The position numbers and the translations under genes were made by a program. The notes beneath the pieces are model-generated. The model searched no databases and was not told the DNA's origin. It worked only from the letters and a program-made list of their open reading frames with translations. DNA of 64,000 nt from Capsicum annuum. Its lineage: Eukaryota > Streptophyta > Magnoliopsida > Solanales > Solanaceae. Positions 47,613 through 58,973 of the stretch are shown piece after piece. The stretch is from positions 58,541,314 through 58,605,313 of the forward strand of contig NC_061115.1 of the NCBI RefSeq assembly GCF_002878395.1, in the 5' to 3' direction. Positions within the stretch are counted from its first letter, which is position 1. Each line of letters begins with the position of its first letter.

Positions 47613-47650
47613 CGAAGATGAGTTAGCGGGTGAACGCTAGCATGAACTCA
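47586..47650. repeat. Hairpin centre joining the two inverted LTRs
   Basis: TGAGTTCATGCTGGTGTTCA...CCGCT (47586-47612) pairs with AGCGGGTGAACGCTAGCATG...ACTCA (47625-47650) with two mismatches over 26 bp and a 12-base loop. Pairing continues outward at about 85% identity. Confidence 0.85.
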
Positions 47651-48568
47651 GGATAAGGATAAAATAATGTCATTTATATAACCAAGTAAAAACAATCCAT
47701 ATTCACACAATCATACATATACATATAAACATGACGGAAAAGGGAATTGGGTTTAGCGTGCCATTAAAACCGTTACCTGGAACTAACAATGAGAGAAGAG
47801 AACATGCCTTAAACCAAGATGATGATAGAGAGAAATCACCAATATAAGCCCCAATTTACTTCTTAAGATGAAACCTAGATTTCTTGCCCAAGAACTCTAG
47901 AGAGAATGTAAGAGTGTTTTCCAAGTGTTTAAGAATAGAATAATAGGGCAAATAACCTCCAAGTGCAATATAAGTCATAGGACCTTATTAGGGTAAGTGG
48001 GGAAATATCCAGAATAACCCCACTTAAGTTGCACAAAATCTCATCACAGAGATACGACTGACCCTTACGACTCATATCCTCCCTGTACGAGTGGTACCTA
48101 CCACTCGTTACCTTAGTTTCCCCCTTAGACCCAACATTGTCCAAGGTATGACACACCTAAACTCAAGTCGTATCCAAGTGTACGAATGGTACCCATAAAC
48201 CGTACCCCTTGTAGGATAGAATCCAGGAGGTTTGAACACTAACCACCATACGAGTCCTGGCTATGTTTCGTACCCTAGCTTATGGATCATGGTGAGCCAC
48301 TCATACTCAGATCGAACTTAAGCTACAAAGTCTAAGATTAAGCTAAGGAAAACCCAAACTAAACGATCCATATCCAACCATACGACTTGTACCATTCAAG
48401 TTGTACCCATTCTAGTAACCAAAATCCATTCCACTAACCAACACTAGTCACCATATGACTGGACCATACCATTCATCCCCAACATATTGCTCGTACTCAT
48501 GAGTCATATTGGGTCTAGATACCAAAATTCCAAGAAATTTTGTAAGGTCCAGTAACCAGGTTATTTTA
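47625..48568 (-). repeat. Element D 3' LTR (right arm of the inverted pair)
   Basis: The minus strand starts TAAAATAACCTGG at 48568, just after the polypurine tract GGGGAGA (48571-48578), and runs to the hairpin. It lacks about 700 bp present in the left arm (46746-47457): the phrase TAGTTCCA joins directly to GGTAACGGTTTTAATGG near 47775. It carries the same GTACGAGTGGTACC-type motifs. Confidence 0.75.
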
Positions 48569-48739
48569 GTCTCCCCTATAGGAATATTTGTCCCTGAATA
48601 ATGGACAAGGTAAGGGTAATCACACATACGAGTCATTTGCATTATCAAATATATTACCAATCTTTAACAAAGTTTGAAAACAAAGAAGCAAAGACATTAA
48701 TCTTTCCTTTAACAAACTCATAAAATAACGATGTGTTGA

Positions 48740-50014
48740 AGACACATACCTTCCGCACAAATTCTAGGAGCAGAATATAGATGCGAATACTTGGACTTTA
48801 TGTCCTCTTCTGCTTCCCATATAGCTTCTTCCACCTTATGGTTCGTCCAGGACCTCTTCATAAGACAAAGAGCCTAAGATACCAAACCCCTCCAAAGGAA
48901 TCATCGAAGAAGGATCACCGAGACACTTCCTCAACATGGAGACATTAACTACCAGATGAATGGAGTTCAAACTAGAAGGCAACTCCAATTCATAAGGAAC
49001 ATTTCCAAGCCTCCGTAAAACCATATATGGACCAATATACCAGGGACTGGGCTTCCCCCTTTTGCCAAACTGAATTACTCTCTTCATGGGAGATACCTTG
49101 AGGAACACCTTATCTTCAGCCTCAAACTCTAAGACTCTATGCCTTATATCCGCATAGGACTTTTGGTGACTTTTATCAATCTTAAGCCTATCCCGAATTA
49201 CCTTCACCTTCTCTATAGCCTTATAGACCAAATCCGGACTGAACATATTTGCCTCACCAAGCTCAAACCAACCAATAAGAGATCTACACCTCCTACCATA
49301 CAATGGCTCAAAAGGGGTCATACCAATGCTAGAATGATAGCTATTATTGTAAGCAAACTCTACCAAAGGTAGATGCTCAACCCAATTGCCACCATAATCA
49401 ACCATACCTTCCCGAAGCATATCATCCATTGTTTGAATAGTTCTTTCCGCTTGCCCATCTATCTGAGGATGAAAAGCAGTACTCAAACTCACCTTAGTAC
49501 CCAATCCCTTATGAAAAAACCACCAGAAATGAGATGAAAACTATTTACCACGATCAAAGATAATCGAAACAGGTACTCCATGCATCTTCAGAATCTCCTG
49601 ATAATATAAATTTGCACAATCCTCCACCGAAAAGGTAGTCCTTACTGGCAAGAAGTGAGCATACTTTGTTATCCTATCCATGATGGCCTAAATTAAACCA
49701 TATTGATTCAGATACCGAGGAAGACTGATAATGAAATCCATATTAAATACCTCCCATTTCTATTCAGGCAACACAAACTCTTTATACAATCCACCAGGTC
49801 TCATGTGCTCAACTTTAACTTGTTGACACACCAAACTCTTGGCCAATAAATCAACTACATCCTTTTTCATACCATTCAACCAATACATCTCCTTGATATC
49901 ATGATACATAGTGCAATTCATACGTCTCAACCAAGATTCTTTGCCACAAACCATTGACATCAGAAACGCACAACCTCCATTAGTACCATAAAGTACCATT
50001 GCCACTAATCTCAA
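48740..50014 (-). pseudogene. Element D integrase with damaged chromodomain
   Basis: Minus strand: zinc-finger part MYHDIKEMYWLNGMKKDVVD, then CQQVKVEHMRPGGL (49790-49930). Core: MDFIISLPR, ITKYAHFLPVRTT, VSIIFDRGK (49500-49720). Open frame 48836-49504 with STAFHPQIDGQAERTIQTM (catalytic Glu), FAYNNSYHSSIGMTPFE, LYGRRCRS, PSPWYIGPYMVLRR and LNSIHLVVNVSMLRK. This is the Tekay/Del chromovirus integrase. Compared with fragment G the chromodomain has lost about 25 codons between SYEEV and the HKVEEA part, then shifts frame. Stops occur upstream of 49504. Confidence 0.9.
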
Positions 50015-50108
50015 ATGCTATTACCTTTTGCATACCCACATCACTTTTGATTTTCATCAAGATAGGATCTAACACTTGTTTCTCCTTAATCGCTGCACTA
50101 AAAGATGA

Positions 50109-51400
50109 TCAAAATACTTCCTGTACCATTAACCCACCATTCTTAAAGTCCAAAAGATGAAATACAGGATTTTCCAAGTGGTGAATATCCTTCACTAATT
50201 CTCGCTTTCCTTTCTTTACATGAGACAAACTCCCTATGGATAACCTGCTAAGACCATCAACAACCATGTTAGCCTTACCTGGATGATAATGAAGACTCAT
50301 GTCATAGTTTTTGAGAATCTCCAACCATCTCTTTTGCCTTAGATTTTAGCTCCCTCTGAGTCAACACATACTGAAGACTCTTATGATAAAAAAGATGTCT
50401 ACGTGCACTCCATACAGATAATGTCACTAAAATTTCAAATAAAAAACCACGCCAACAACTCCAAATCATGAGTAGGATAATTCCTCTCATACACTTTCAA
50501 CTTCCTAGGAGCATAGGCAATAACCTTCCCATGTTGAATCAAAACACAACTAAGTCCTACCCTAGATTCATCATAATAAACCATAAACCCCTCACTGCCC
50601 TCAGGCAATGTCAAGATCAAAGCTGAAGTTAGCTTATCTTTCAAATTCTTAAAACTCCCCTCACATGCATCTGACTAAGAAAACTTCACATTTTTCTGAG
50701 TTAACATAGTCAAAGGAGCAGCTATCATAAAAAATCTTTCCATAAATCGATGATAATACCTAGCCAAATCCAAGAAGCTCCAAATGTTAATTGGAGTCGT
50801 GAGTCTAGGCTATTTTTAACCACAACCACCTTCTGTGGATCCACAATGATCACCTCTCTAGAAATAATATGACCAAGAAAAGTCATAGTGTTCAACCAAA
50901 ACTCACACTTAGAGAACTAGGCATACAACTATTATTCCTTCAAGGTTTACAATGCCACACTGAGGTTATTAGCATAATCCACCTCACTTTTGAAATAAAT
51001 CATAATGTCTTTAATAAATACAATGATGAAAATATCCAAGAACTGATTGAAAACCCTATTCATCAAGTCCATAAATACTGCCGAGGCATTAGTCAAACCA
51101 AATGACATCACCAAGAATTCAAAGTGCCTATACTGAGTATGAATAGTTATCTTAGGGATATCCTCCTCCTTAATCTTAAGTTGATGATACCCAGACTGAA
51201 GATCTATCTTAGAAAATAACTTGGCACTTTGCAACTGATCCAAAAAGTCATCTATTCTTGGAAGAGGATACTTGTTCTTGACTGTTACTTTATTCAACTA
51301 TCGATAATTAATGCACATTCAAAGGGAACCATCCTTCTTATGCATGAACAATACCGGTGCACCCCACTGGGATATACTAGGATGAATAAGTTCTAATCTA
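50109..51400 (-). pseudogene. Element D reverse transcriptase/RNase H remnant
   Basis: Minus strand: SISQWGAPVLFMHKKDGSL (about 51340), then the open frame 50947-51297 with [48 protein letters not shown] and [10 protein letters not shown]. RNase [21 protein letters not shown] and [14 protein letters not shown] (50435-50644), and LHYHPGKANMVVDGLSR (50109-50324). Ty3 chromovirus order. The palm motif reads FIKD instead of FIDD, so a catalytic Asp is lost. Gag, protease and the RT start are missing. Confidence 0.88.
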
Positions 51401-51409
51401 TTCTAAACA

Positions 51410-51690
51410 ATTAAGCCATTCATATCATTTAGGGTTCCATTAATAAGTTTAAATCATGCATAAGTTCCGTTGAAACACCAATATTATAGTAAAGACATTG
51501 TTATAGGCATTTTATCAAACACATTAGGGGCATAGTATTTCCAAAACCAAAGTCCATTACCAAAGAACCATTCCCATGCAACCAATTATCCAAAAACACC
51601 ATAAATGCATATAAAAACATAGTTTAAACTAGGGAAAACCATAACCAAACATTTAGAACCAAAGGTTTAAGAAAAGGAAATGTAAAACTC
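51410..51690 (-). repeat. Element D 5' LTR scrap
   Basis: Reverse complement matches 46780-47060 of the left D-family LTR: GGCATTTTATCAAACACATT, ATAGTATTTCCAAAACCAAA, CCATTCCCATG. It abuts the RT remnant, so the sequence between LTR and RT was deleted. It covers part of the 700 bp missing from the right arm. Confidence 0.75.
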
Positions 51691-53729
51691 AGTGGTTCGT
51701 GAGCAATTTGGACTCAAGGTAGGTTAGGCTTACTCGTAGTTAGATTGAACTTTATTGTAGTATAATTATTGATATCTTGTGAGATTGGGCAAGATATTAG
51801 ATGATAAATAAATTATTGGTGACATTTGGAATTAGTTGATTCTTGTAGGATATTAAACTTGTAAGGTATGATTCTTGACTATAGCCTAGAACCTTGGATA
51901 GTTCTAATTGTAGTCTCATAAATAGTATGAGAATACTTTAGTTGGTCTAATAGTTGAGAATGTTGTTATTGACTAACCTTGAGAGTATGTTGTCCTAGAT
52001 ATGACTAGTTATGAATTGGCCTTAGTATTTGGGGTGACTTAGAAAGGATACTTGATGAAGATTTTCCCTTATAGGGCTTATAAGGATTGATAAGACCTTA
52101 AGGCATGATTTAGATAACCTAGCCTAATTTCGGGTAGAAGTTAGTCTTATAGAAGTGAACTTGGGAATTACTAAGATTTAGGAGTGGGACTTGACCCACC
52201 TTAACTTGAGCTATGTAATTCGTTAGTGACCTAGATACTTGATAAACGTATAAGTTATGTTATTAAGGTTATAATGGTTAAACTCAATCGTCGATTATGC
52301 ATATGGCAAATGGTTGGATAATGTGTATACTTGTCTTGTTGCCATGATATGTATATCCTTGGAAAGTCTTGTGAATTGAACCTATGGTTATTCTATAGCT
52401 TGTTATTCTATAGCTTGGCTTATTGACGAGTTTACCAAGTGAACCTCTAATTAACTTACCACTCTTGGTATGACCCAAGCCTAATGATTAAGCTAATGTT
52501 TATGCGAAAGATTTTCCTTTGAAGTTAGTATTGTGAAAAGTGGGAGTAAAAGAGGTATCTAGAGAGCATGCACTTTACTTATAAACCTGTTAACTTGGAA
52601 AAATGGTGATTGCATATATCATTCAGATACTTGTTCTCATGTATCTACTTATATTATGTAGTGATGATTAATAGTAAAGTATTATGTTATGTGTTACCTT
52701 ACATCACTTATACTCTATCATTGTAGGTTGTACATGCTTATTTATTTAACTACATATGTATGTGTATATTATTGTCTTGAAAGATGTGTTAATGTGATGA
52801 TGATGCCCCGTGAATTCACAGGATATATTGATGTTATGATGATACTGGTAAAACCGGATGATATATTGATGTTATGATGATGATCGATGAATCCGGAGGA
52901 TACATGGATGTTATGATGATGCCCAATGAATCCAGAGGATATATTGATGTTATAATGATGCTCGATGAATCCACAGGATATATTAATGTTATTATGATGT
53001 CCGGTGAATCTAGAGGGTATATTGATGTTATGATGATGCTCAGTGAATCTGAAAGAGGTAATGATGATGCAATAATGTTATGTATGGTAAGTATATATGT
53101 GAATGCATGGTTGTATGTGAGGTTATGCTATGTGTGGCTAAATCTTTTTGTGTACTTGGGACATGATGTCTTCCTTGGTAAATTGTTATCCATTCTTTGT
53201 CATTAATTATTAGATAAGAGATGTGGCCCTTGTTAACTCTAAGTAGTAAGTAGAAGTGAATTATGTCGAGTATTGGGTTAAGGATTATTGATATGTGTAT
53301 TTTTGTGTAGAACCTAGGGCTCACCTAGTAAATCTACTTGACTTGGATAAATGATTGCATTATGGAATTTCGCCTAGTAAAGTGTCTTATGTGATACTAG
53401 TTGTCTCTAATAAATAACTATGACTTGTGGGCTAGAAGCCTAGTGAACTAGTTAGTGGACCATACTTAGTTAAAATATGGGAACTAGTCCTTAAGGTTGT
53501 AACATGCTTAATGATAATAGACCTAGTATTGTATGATGAGTGGTTAAGTTGACATCTAATATGTGATGCCATGGTGGATTAATTGATGACTTATACAATT
53601 GAGAGGCTAACTAGAAGATGGATTTTATATGGGGAAACAAATAATAGTGTTGGTAACTTGTAGCTTTTCCTTATTTGATGACTAGTAAACTTGTAGACTT
53701 ACAAACTAGTGGCTCATAGAAATGGAGGT
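51691..53729 (+). repeat. LTR fragment E, first part
   Basis: Non-coding, with GGTATGACCCAAGCCTAATG near 52468 and the 39-bp minisatellite at 52790-53050. It is continued at 60509-61563 after element F. The start of the LTR is missing. It is not related to the LTRs of B, D or F by eye; it resembles Ty3 LTRs that end ...TAGGTGCCATCA.... Confidence 0.5.
52790..53050 (+). repeat. 39-bp minisatellite, about 6.5 copies
   Basis: Unit: GATGTTATGATGATGCCCAA, then TGAATCCAGAGGATATATT. Because 39 is a multiple of 3, one frame stays open and reads MMMPNESRGYIDV-type repeats; this is a by-product of the repeat, not evidence of a gene. Confidence 0.9.
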
Positions 53730-55261
53730 TGATAACGCTCAACTTACACATTAATTTGAGTCCAAGGCGGTCGTTGTCAATATATTTACCCAACTTTGGA
53801 GTCGGGGTCAATTCCATGAGTTACAATGTGAATGGCGATCAAATTAATTTGAAATTATAATTACAAGTTAGATCCAAACAAATGGTATAAAAAGATAAAA
53901 TAGGGGAGGTGAGTTCCTACATTAATGTTTCTTTTTGGAATTTTCTAGTATAAATTCGGAGCTACAAATAATTAGAGTTTTAACAATTATGCACGGATCT
54001 TAGGATTATGCATTACTAAGGGAGTGACATATGGGAGTTAGTCATCAACATTGATTTAGTAAGTCAAATATGGGTAGGCTGGTTATAGATTCTGATGCTA
54101 GTCTTTCAACAAATCACCAAACTTTCACCCATTGATTCTTTTGAATACCTAATGGGTGTGTTCAACAATTTTCAATCACAACTTTAATCAAGGCATCCCT
54201 ATTTCTAGGATGACACCCATGGCATAGTTAACCTCAGATTTATCCTTATGTCTAAGATAGTGAAAATTTAAAAAACTACACGCATAATTGTCTATCATTG
54301 CTTTGGTCCCCATATCCCTCTTTTGAGGATGATATGGATTCCTAAAGTTCACCCAAAACCCTTCTTTCAAAGATGGTATTGAACTTTCTAGAGCTCGGTG
54401 CTTTCACTCATCAAACCCATGTGGGTATTTGGAGCTTTCACCCATCAAATCCCAACCAAAATAGCATAGCAATAATAGAACACATAAACAAGAACTACCA
54501 AATAGATGCTAATAATCACAATGCACACACACTTTAAACCCTATTCATACATAACCCAAGAGGGAGATTTAGCTATACATAAGATAAACAAGCATAGATA
54601 TACCCGTAATCTCCATGGAATCAAAGTTGTAGAAGATCTAAGCGAAGATTACTTAAAACTTGGCTCTCCCAAAATATCAACAATGGAAGTGAGAAAATCT
54701 TTTACTTAGAAAGTCTCAAATGTATTCTTCACCAAAATCTGCACAGTATTTTCTTCTCCAAAAATAGAGGCTACAAAGTCTCAAGCTAAACCTAGAAAAA
54801 TTGGGGAAGAAGACATGTGATGGAATGGATGATAAATCCAATTAGGGATTGAGTCTTTTTGTTCAAATGAGGATCAACACGTGTAACTTCTATTTTTCCC
54901 TTGGTCTGAACATTTTTGCCAAGCCGCAATCGCGCAAGTCTGGCTACAACCGTAGGTACCTTACTGCAATTAACTTCTGTGATCGCGATTGTTTGACCAT
55001 CTTGACTGACCGTGACCACGGCCCATGGATCGCGACCACAGTAACTGAGGCTAGTTCACTGTAGGTCTTCAGCTGGACTTTTTCTGCTCCCTTTGGATCA
55101 TTTCAAGCTCCAATCCATATCTCTTTGTCTTTTTAACTCCCATACCTGCAAAGAGTGGATATTAGTGCATTAAATCATAATTATGACTCATTTAATCATT
55201 TGAGACAAGGTAATATACACTAAAACTAAGTGTGAATGAGTGGTTAAATCACCACTCCTCA
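53730..55261 (-). repeat. Element F 3' LTR
   Basis: Minus strand from TGAGGAGTGGTGA (55261) to GAGCGTTATCA (53730); 1,532 bp, about 88% identical by eye to 58974-60508. U3 (54900-55050) carries CGCAATCGCGC, TGATCGCGATTG and CCGTGACCACGG-type dyads. Confidence 0.88.
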
Positions 55262-57780
55262 ATAGCCCCAACTTAAGCATTTTCTTGTCCCCAAGCAACA
55301 CTACCTCTTTACCATGAGCCACAATCATTTACGCCCAAATTTCATGCCTTAAGGGACATAACGACTTCAATTTGAATTGCAACCACAAATAGCTCATTAG
55401 ACATGTGCTAGACTAATTTCACAACACGCCTCATTATAAAATACAATACTCAAAGAATGCATAAGACTTTAAAGAGCAATCAAACGACAAAGACCAATAC
55501 TCCAGAAGTGTCTCATCTTTGACTAGAGCTAACCCAAACTCTATTTTTTTATTGTTCGGGAGGTGACAAAAATCACTCAACTCAACTTATTTGCATGCCC
55601 ATCTCACAAGAAAGAACAATTTCATACACCAAACTACCGAACAAGTAACAAAGAATTTTAAGTGCAAAATTCTCCCCTCACAAAATAAATCTCAATGCAA
55701 CAAATGTCATTCCATAGGCTTGCTCCTATTTTCAATCACCACTACAAAGAAGGTAAATGGTTGGATATCTCAAAGGACTTTCTAAGATTGTAATGTAGGT
55801 TTGGGTTAGGGTAGGATATCATTTAGGGAACTTGGATACACTCTCCCTTGAACATCTACATCACACTTTACAACACTCTTCCTTTCTACTAAAGGCCACT
55901 CTACTTTATTTCTCTCTTTTCTTATGCCTGCATTTCGCCTCCTTTGTTCCCCACTTTCCCTTTACTTCCATTTCCTTGCATTTTTTATGCAAGTCATCCT
56001 TTTGTTGAGTACTTTCCATTTTCTAAACATTTGTTTTCAATACATAAGCACATTTGGCATTTTCACTAATACTTCCTGGTCCCAAACTTACTTTCGTCAA
56101 TTTTTACCACCTCCAACTTAGGATTTTAGCCTCATATTGCATTTTTAAGTTCAAATAGGGTATGGTTCAAAGACGGATAGAAAGAAAGGTTAACATCTTG
56201 TAATTAGTTAGCCAAAGAAAGGTTTAAAGGCTCAAAGTGGGTACTAGGGATTACAATATACATGGGTAGGCTTTTAGGCTAGAGTGGGTTCCAGAATTAT
56301 AAAGAGGGCCTACGATCATTTCTCCAACCAAATACAAACAAAATTAGTTTTGAAAGATTAATGAGGCAAGTTCTAGATAACACAAGTATACAAGATATGA
56401 ATGCAATATTCTCACCACATATGACATGCAAAATTTGTTAAGGGAGCTCAAATATCCCTCTCGATGGAAAATATTATTGAGTATTTATACTATTCATAAG
56501 TCATAAATTTGTGGAACCACAAAAAGAGAAAAGGATTTGTTACAACATTGCTCATGTCCATGCCCGAGATTTTTTCAAAAATTTTGGACGGAAGGGGTTT
56601 CTTGATTTTCCATAGCACCATGCATAAATTGCTAACATATGGCGACGGCTACAACCAAAGCCTTAGTCTCACATCTTGGATCAATCATGGTAAAGCTAAC
56701 CATATGGCTACTCAGACTTCGCCAATGGTGTATAAAGTGATCTCAACTTCACAACAAATAATGCGATGGTTACTCAGGATTCCCCTGCACCTGTGTCTCA
56801 AATCCAAACACGACACTTTACCCTTAATAATGTTGTCACTCAATCCATCATATGGTAAAATTAATCGTGCATCAATAAGATTAAAATCAAATTAAATCAA
56901 AAGAATACTAAAAATAAAAAAAAAACATGATAATCTATCAAGAGTGGGCACCATCAGAGTACCCAAAAATATAGTGTCACAAAACCAAATAAAAATAATA
57001 TCCAAAGTGTCATCCAAAATACTACCCAAGGACATTCAAGCAGTAAAAATATAGGGACATGCACCCCCAGCTAAAAAGTTGGCAGTGCCCTCATTGCGTA
57101 ATTAGCAAAGTAAGGGTAAAGAATGCTCCATAAATTATCTTCATTATCTCTAGTATACCCTGCATCATCTTCACCATTCTTAGCACCATACCCCTCAGAA
57201 GTGGCTCCATCATCACTGTTGCTCCTCGATGAAGGTAGATGTTCTATAAGCTTAAGCACCTTGATGATTCCCTTTACCCCTTTCCATATCTTGGTGAAGA
57301 ATTTTTCTCTCTTTTTTTACCATCTTTAACAACCTTTCTTATGACTCCTGGAGGGTCCTGTGTGATATTTCCAAGGTCGAATATGCTCTCTTTAATATGG
57401 CAACCCTAGCGGTCGCGGTCCAAGCTACACGATTGTGGTCACATGGTCTCCGCGATTGTGGAGGCACGTCTTGCAGTCGTGGTAGCTGATACCAAGCATT
57501 TAGGGTTCCTGTATGTCCTACTTAGTCCATTTGCCAAATTCACACATCCTTTCTTTCCAAATTCAAACAAAATGTCCCTAAGCACCAATACTTTATGGAC
57601 TATGCATGCACACAAACAACAATACAAATTAAAATCTACCCTGGCATGCGTAAACAAAGAGGATACAAGCCACTTTTCATGGAGTGATGGGTTGCCTCCC
57701 ATCGAAAGATTAGTTTACTGTCGTAGCACGATACCTCCATTCATATCTTTTGTATTTCCACTTAGAAGATTTGAATTTTC
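55262..57780 (-). mobile_element. Element F internal 3' region, non-coding
   Basis: Carries Tat-type landmarks: CCATAGGCTTGC at 55716, GTAATGTAGGTTTGGG near 55790 and GGGTTGCCTCCCATC near 57688, all in minus orientation as in element B. No RT, RNase H or integrase is found on either strand. Short open frames (56509-56895, 57443-57808) show no motif. Confidence 0.6.
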
Positions 57781-57884
57781 GTCCCAACTTTCGTTCATTA
57801 TTCAGTGAACGGTAGAGGGACAAAAGATTCAAATCTTCCAAGATGACACGCGAAAGACGTGGAGAGATGATAAGAAAGCTTTGA

Positions 57885-58833
57885 TCTCGCTATTTTGAAG
57901 AATTAAAGCTTTTACCCAACTTCACATCAAATTTTTGGATTGGTTCCATGGGTAAAAGCATGGTCATCACTTGGCCGTTCCTTGTACTTCGAAAGTTAAG
58001 TTTCTTGGCCATTGATGTAGGGGGCTTGATATGCTCCATTGGAATGTCAAATTCAAATATATAAGGAAGGAGTTCATTCTCTGCAAGGCTTATTATTAGC
58101 TTGGGTATATAGATATTCATCCCATCCAACAAGCATAATGTTGAAAAGTAGTTAGAATGGGGTCTTTTATTTACATTAAGAATTACATCCAACGGAACGT
58201 ACCCATCCTGAAATGAGCAAAAGTCGTCATGAGCATAGTGCATTATTTTTTTTTTTGACTCTATACTCACTTCCTTTATTTTGGTGTCTTCTCCCTCATA
58301 TGAGTCGGATAATTGGGAAGTCATTAAGGAATCTTTGTTACCAAGCTCATCATCATAATTCAGTTTCTCTTCATGGTAATACTCCTCTTTAGCAATGGGA
58401 AAGTTAGTGGTAATTTCAAGTTTTTATTCTTTGACCAATATCTCTTTTTGACACTTGTCTATTCCTCATACATGTATTCCATATTTTCCCCCATTGCATC
58501 CACTCAGTCCAAAATAGTTTGGAGCATTTCTTCAAGACCGGTGGATTCAAATTGTTGCTCCTCTTTTTTTCTTCATAGGACCTATCAATCTCATAAAAAG
58601 AACTAGCAACTTAATCAGTATAATAAGGGGATGGGGTGTTTATACACTCATCTCAATGTCCTTGTAGATAGCCGCACATTGGGAAACCATACTCCCAGTC
58701 AGATGGAGATGGTAAAATCTCTCCTCGGGGAGCATACTTACAATCTTTCCTGAAGTGCGGTCCGTAACAATACGAACATAAGGGGTCAAGATATGACTTC
58801 CTCATTAAACTCATATTTATTAGAAGAAGCCAT
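57885..58833 (-). pseudogene. Element F gag-like/zinc-knuckle ORF, unassigned
   Basis: From an ATG at 58833 the minus strand reads MASSNKYEFNEEVIS, stop, then in a shifted frame PLCSYCYGPHFRKDCKYAPR (a C-x2-C-x3-H-x4-C zinc-knuckle-like motif), GEILPSPSDWEYGFPMCGYL and ECINTPSPYYTD. After further breaks an open frame at 57890-58324 gives VPLDVILNVNKRPHSN, LAENELLPYIFEFDIPMEHI and NGQVMTMLLPMEPIQKFDVK. It is the first ORF after the primer site, the place of gag, but I do not recognise a standard Ty3 gag. No enzyme domain is seen. Confidence 0.5.
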
Positions 58834-58951
58834 CAAGAAAAGTAAAAATAAAATAAAATCTACCTACAAAGAAAAATCATAAACAAATATTTACAAGCTT
58901 GAATTCAAGCAAGTAACTAAGATTGTAAACTAACTTAATAAGCCAAATTGT

Positions 58952-58969
58952 TCCCCGACATCGGCACCA
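58952..58969 (-). other. Element F primer binding site (tRNA-Asp type)
   Basis: Minus strand TGGTGCCGATGTCGGGGA, four bases from the LTR end; close to the TGGCGCCGTTGCCGGGGA used by Tat/Athila elements. Confidence 0.8.
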
Positions 58970-58973
58970 TTAA

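Noticed and set aside
52874..53206. 110-codon open frame with 13-residue repeats
   Set aside because: It arises from the 39-bp minisatellite in an LTR; no start context, domain or conservation supports a gene.
57443..57808. Plus-strand 121-codon open frame, and its antisense partner
   Set aside because: Lies in the non-coding 3' region of element F, overlaps Tat-type landmark sequence and shows no motif on either strand.
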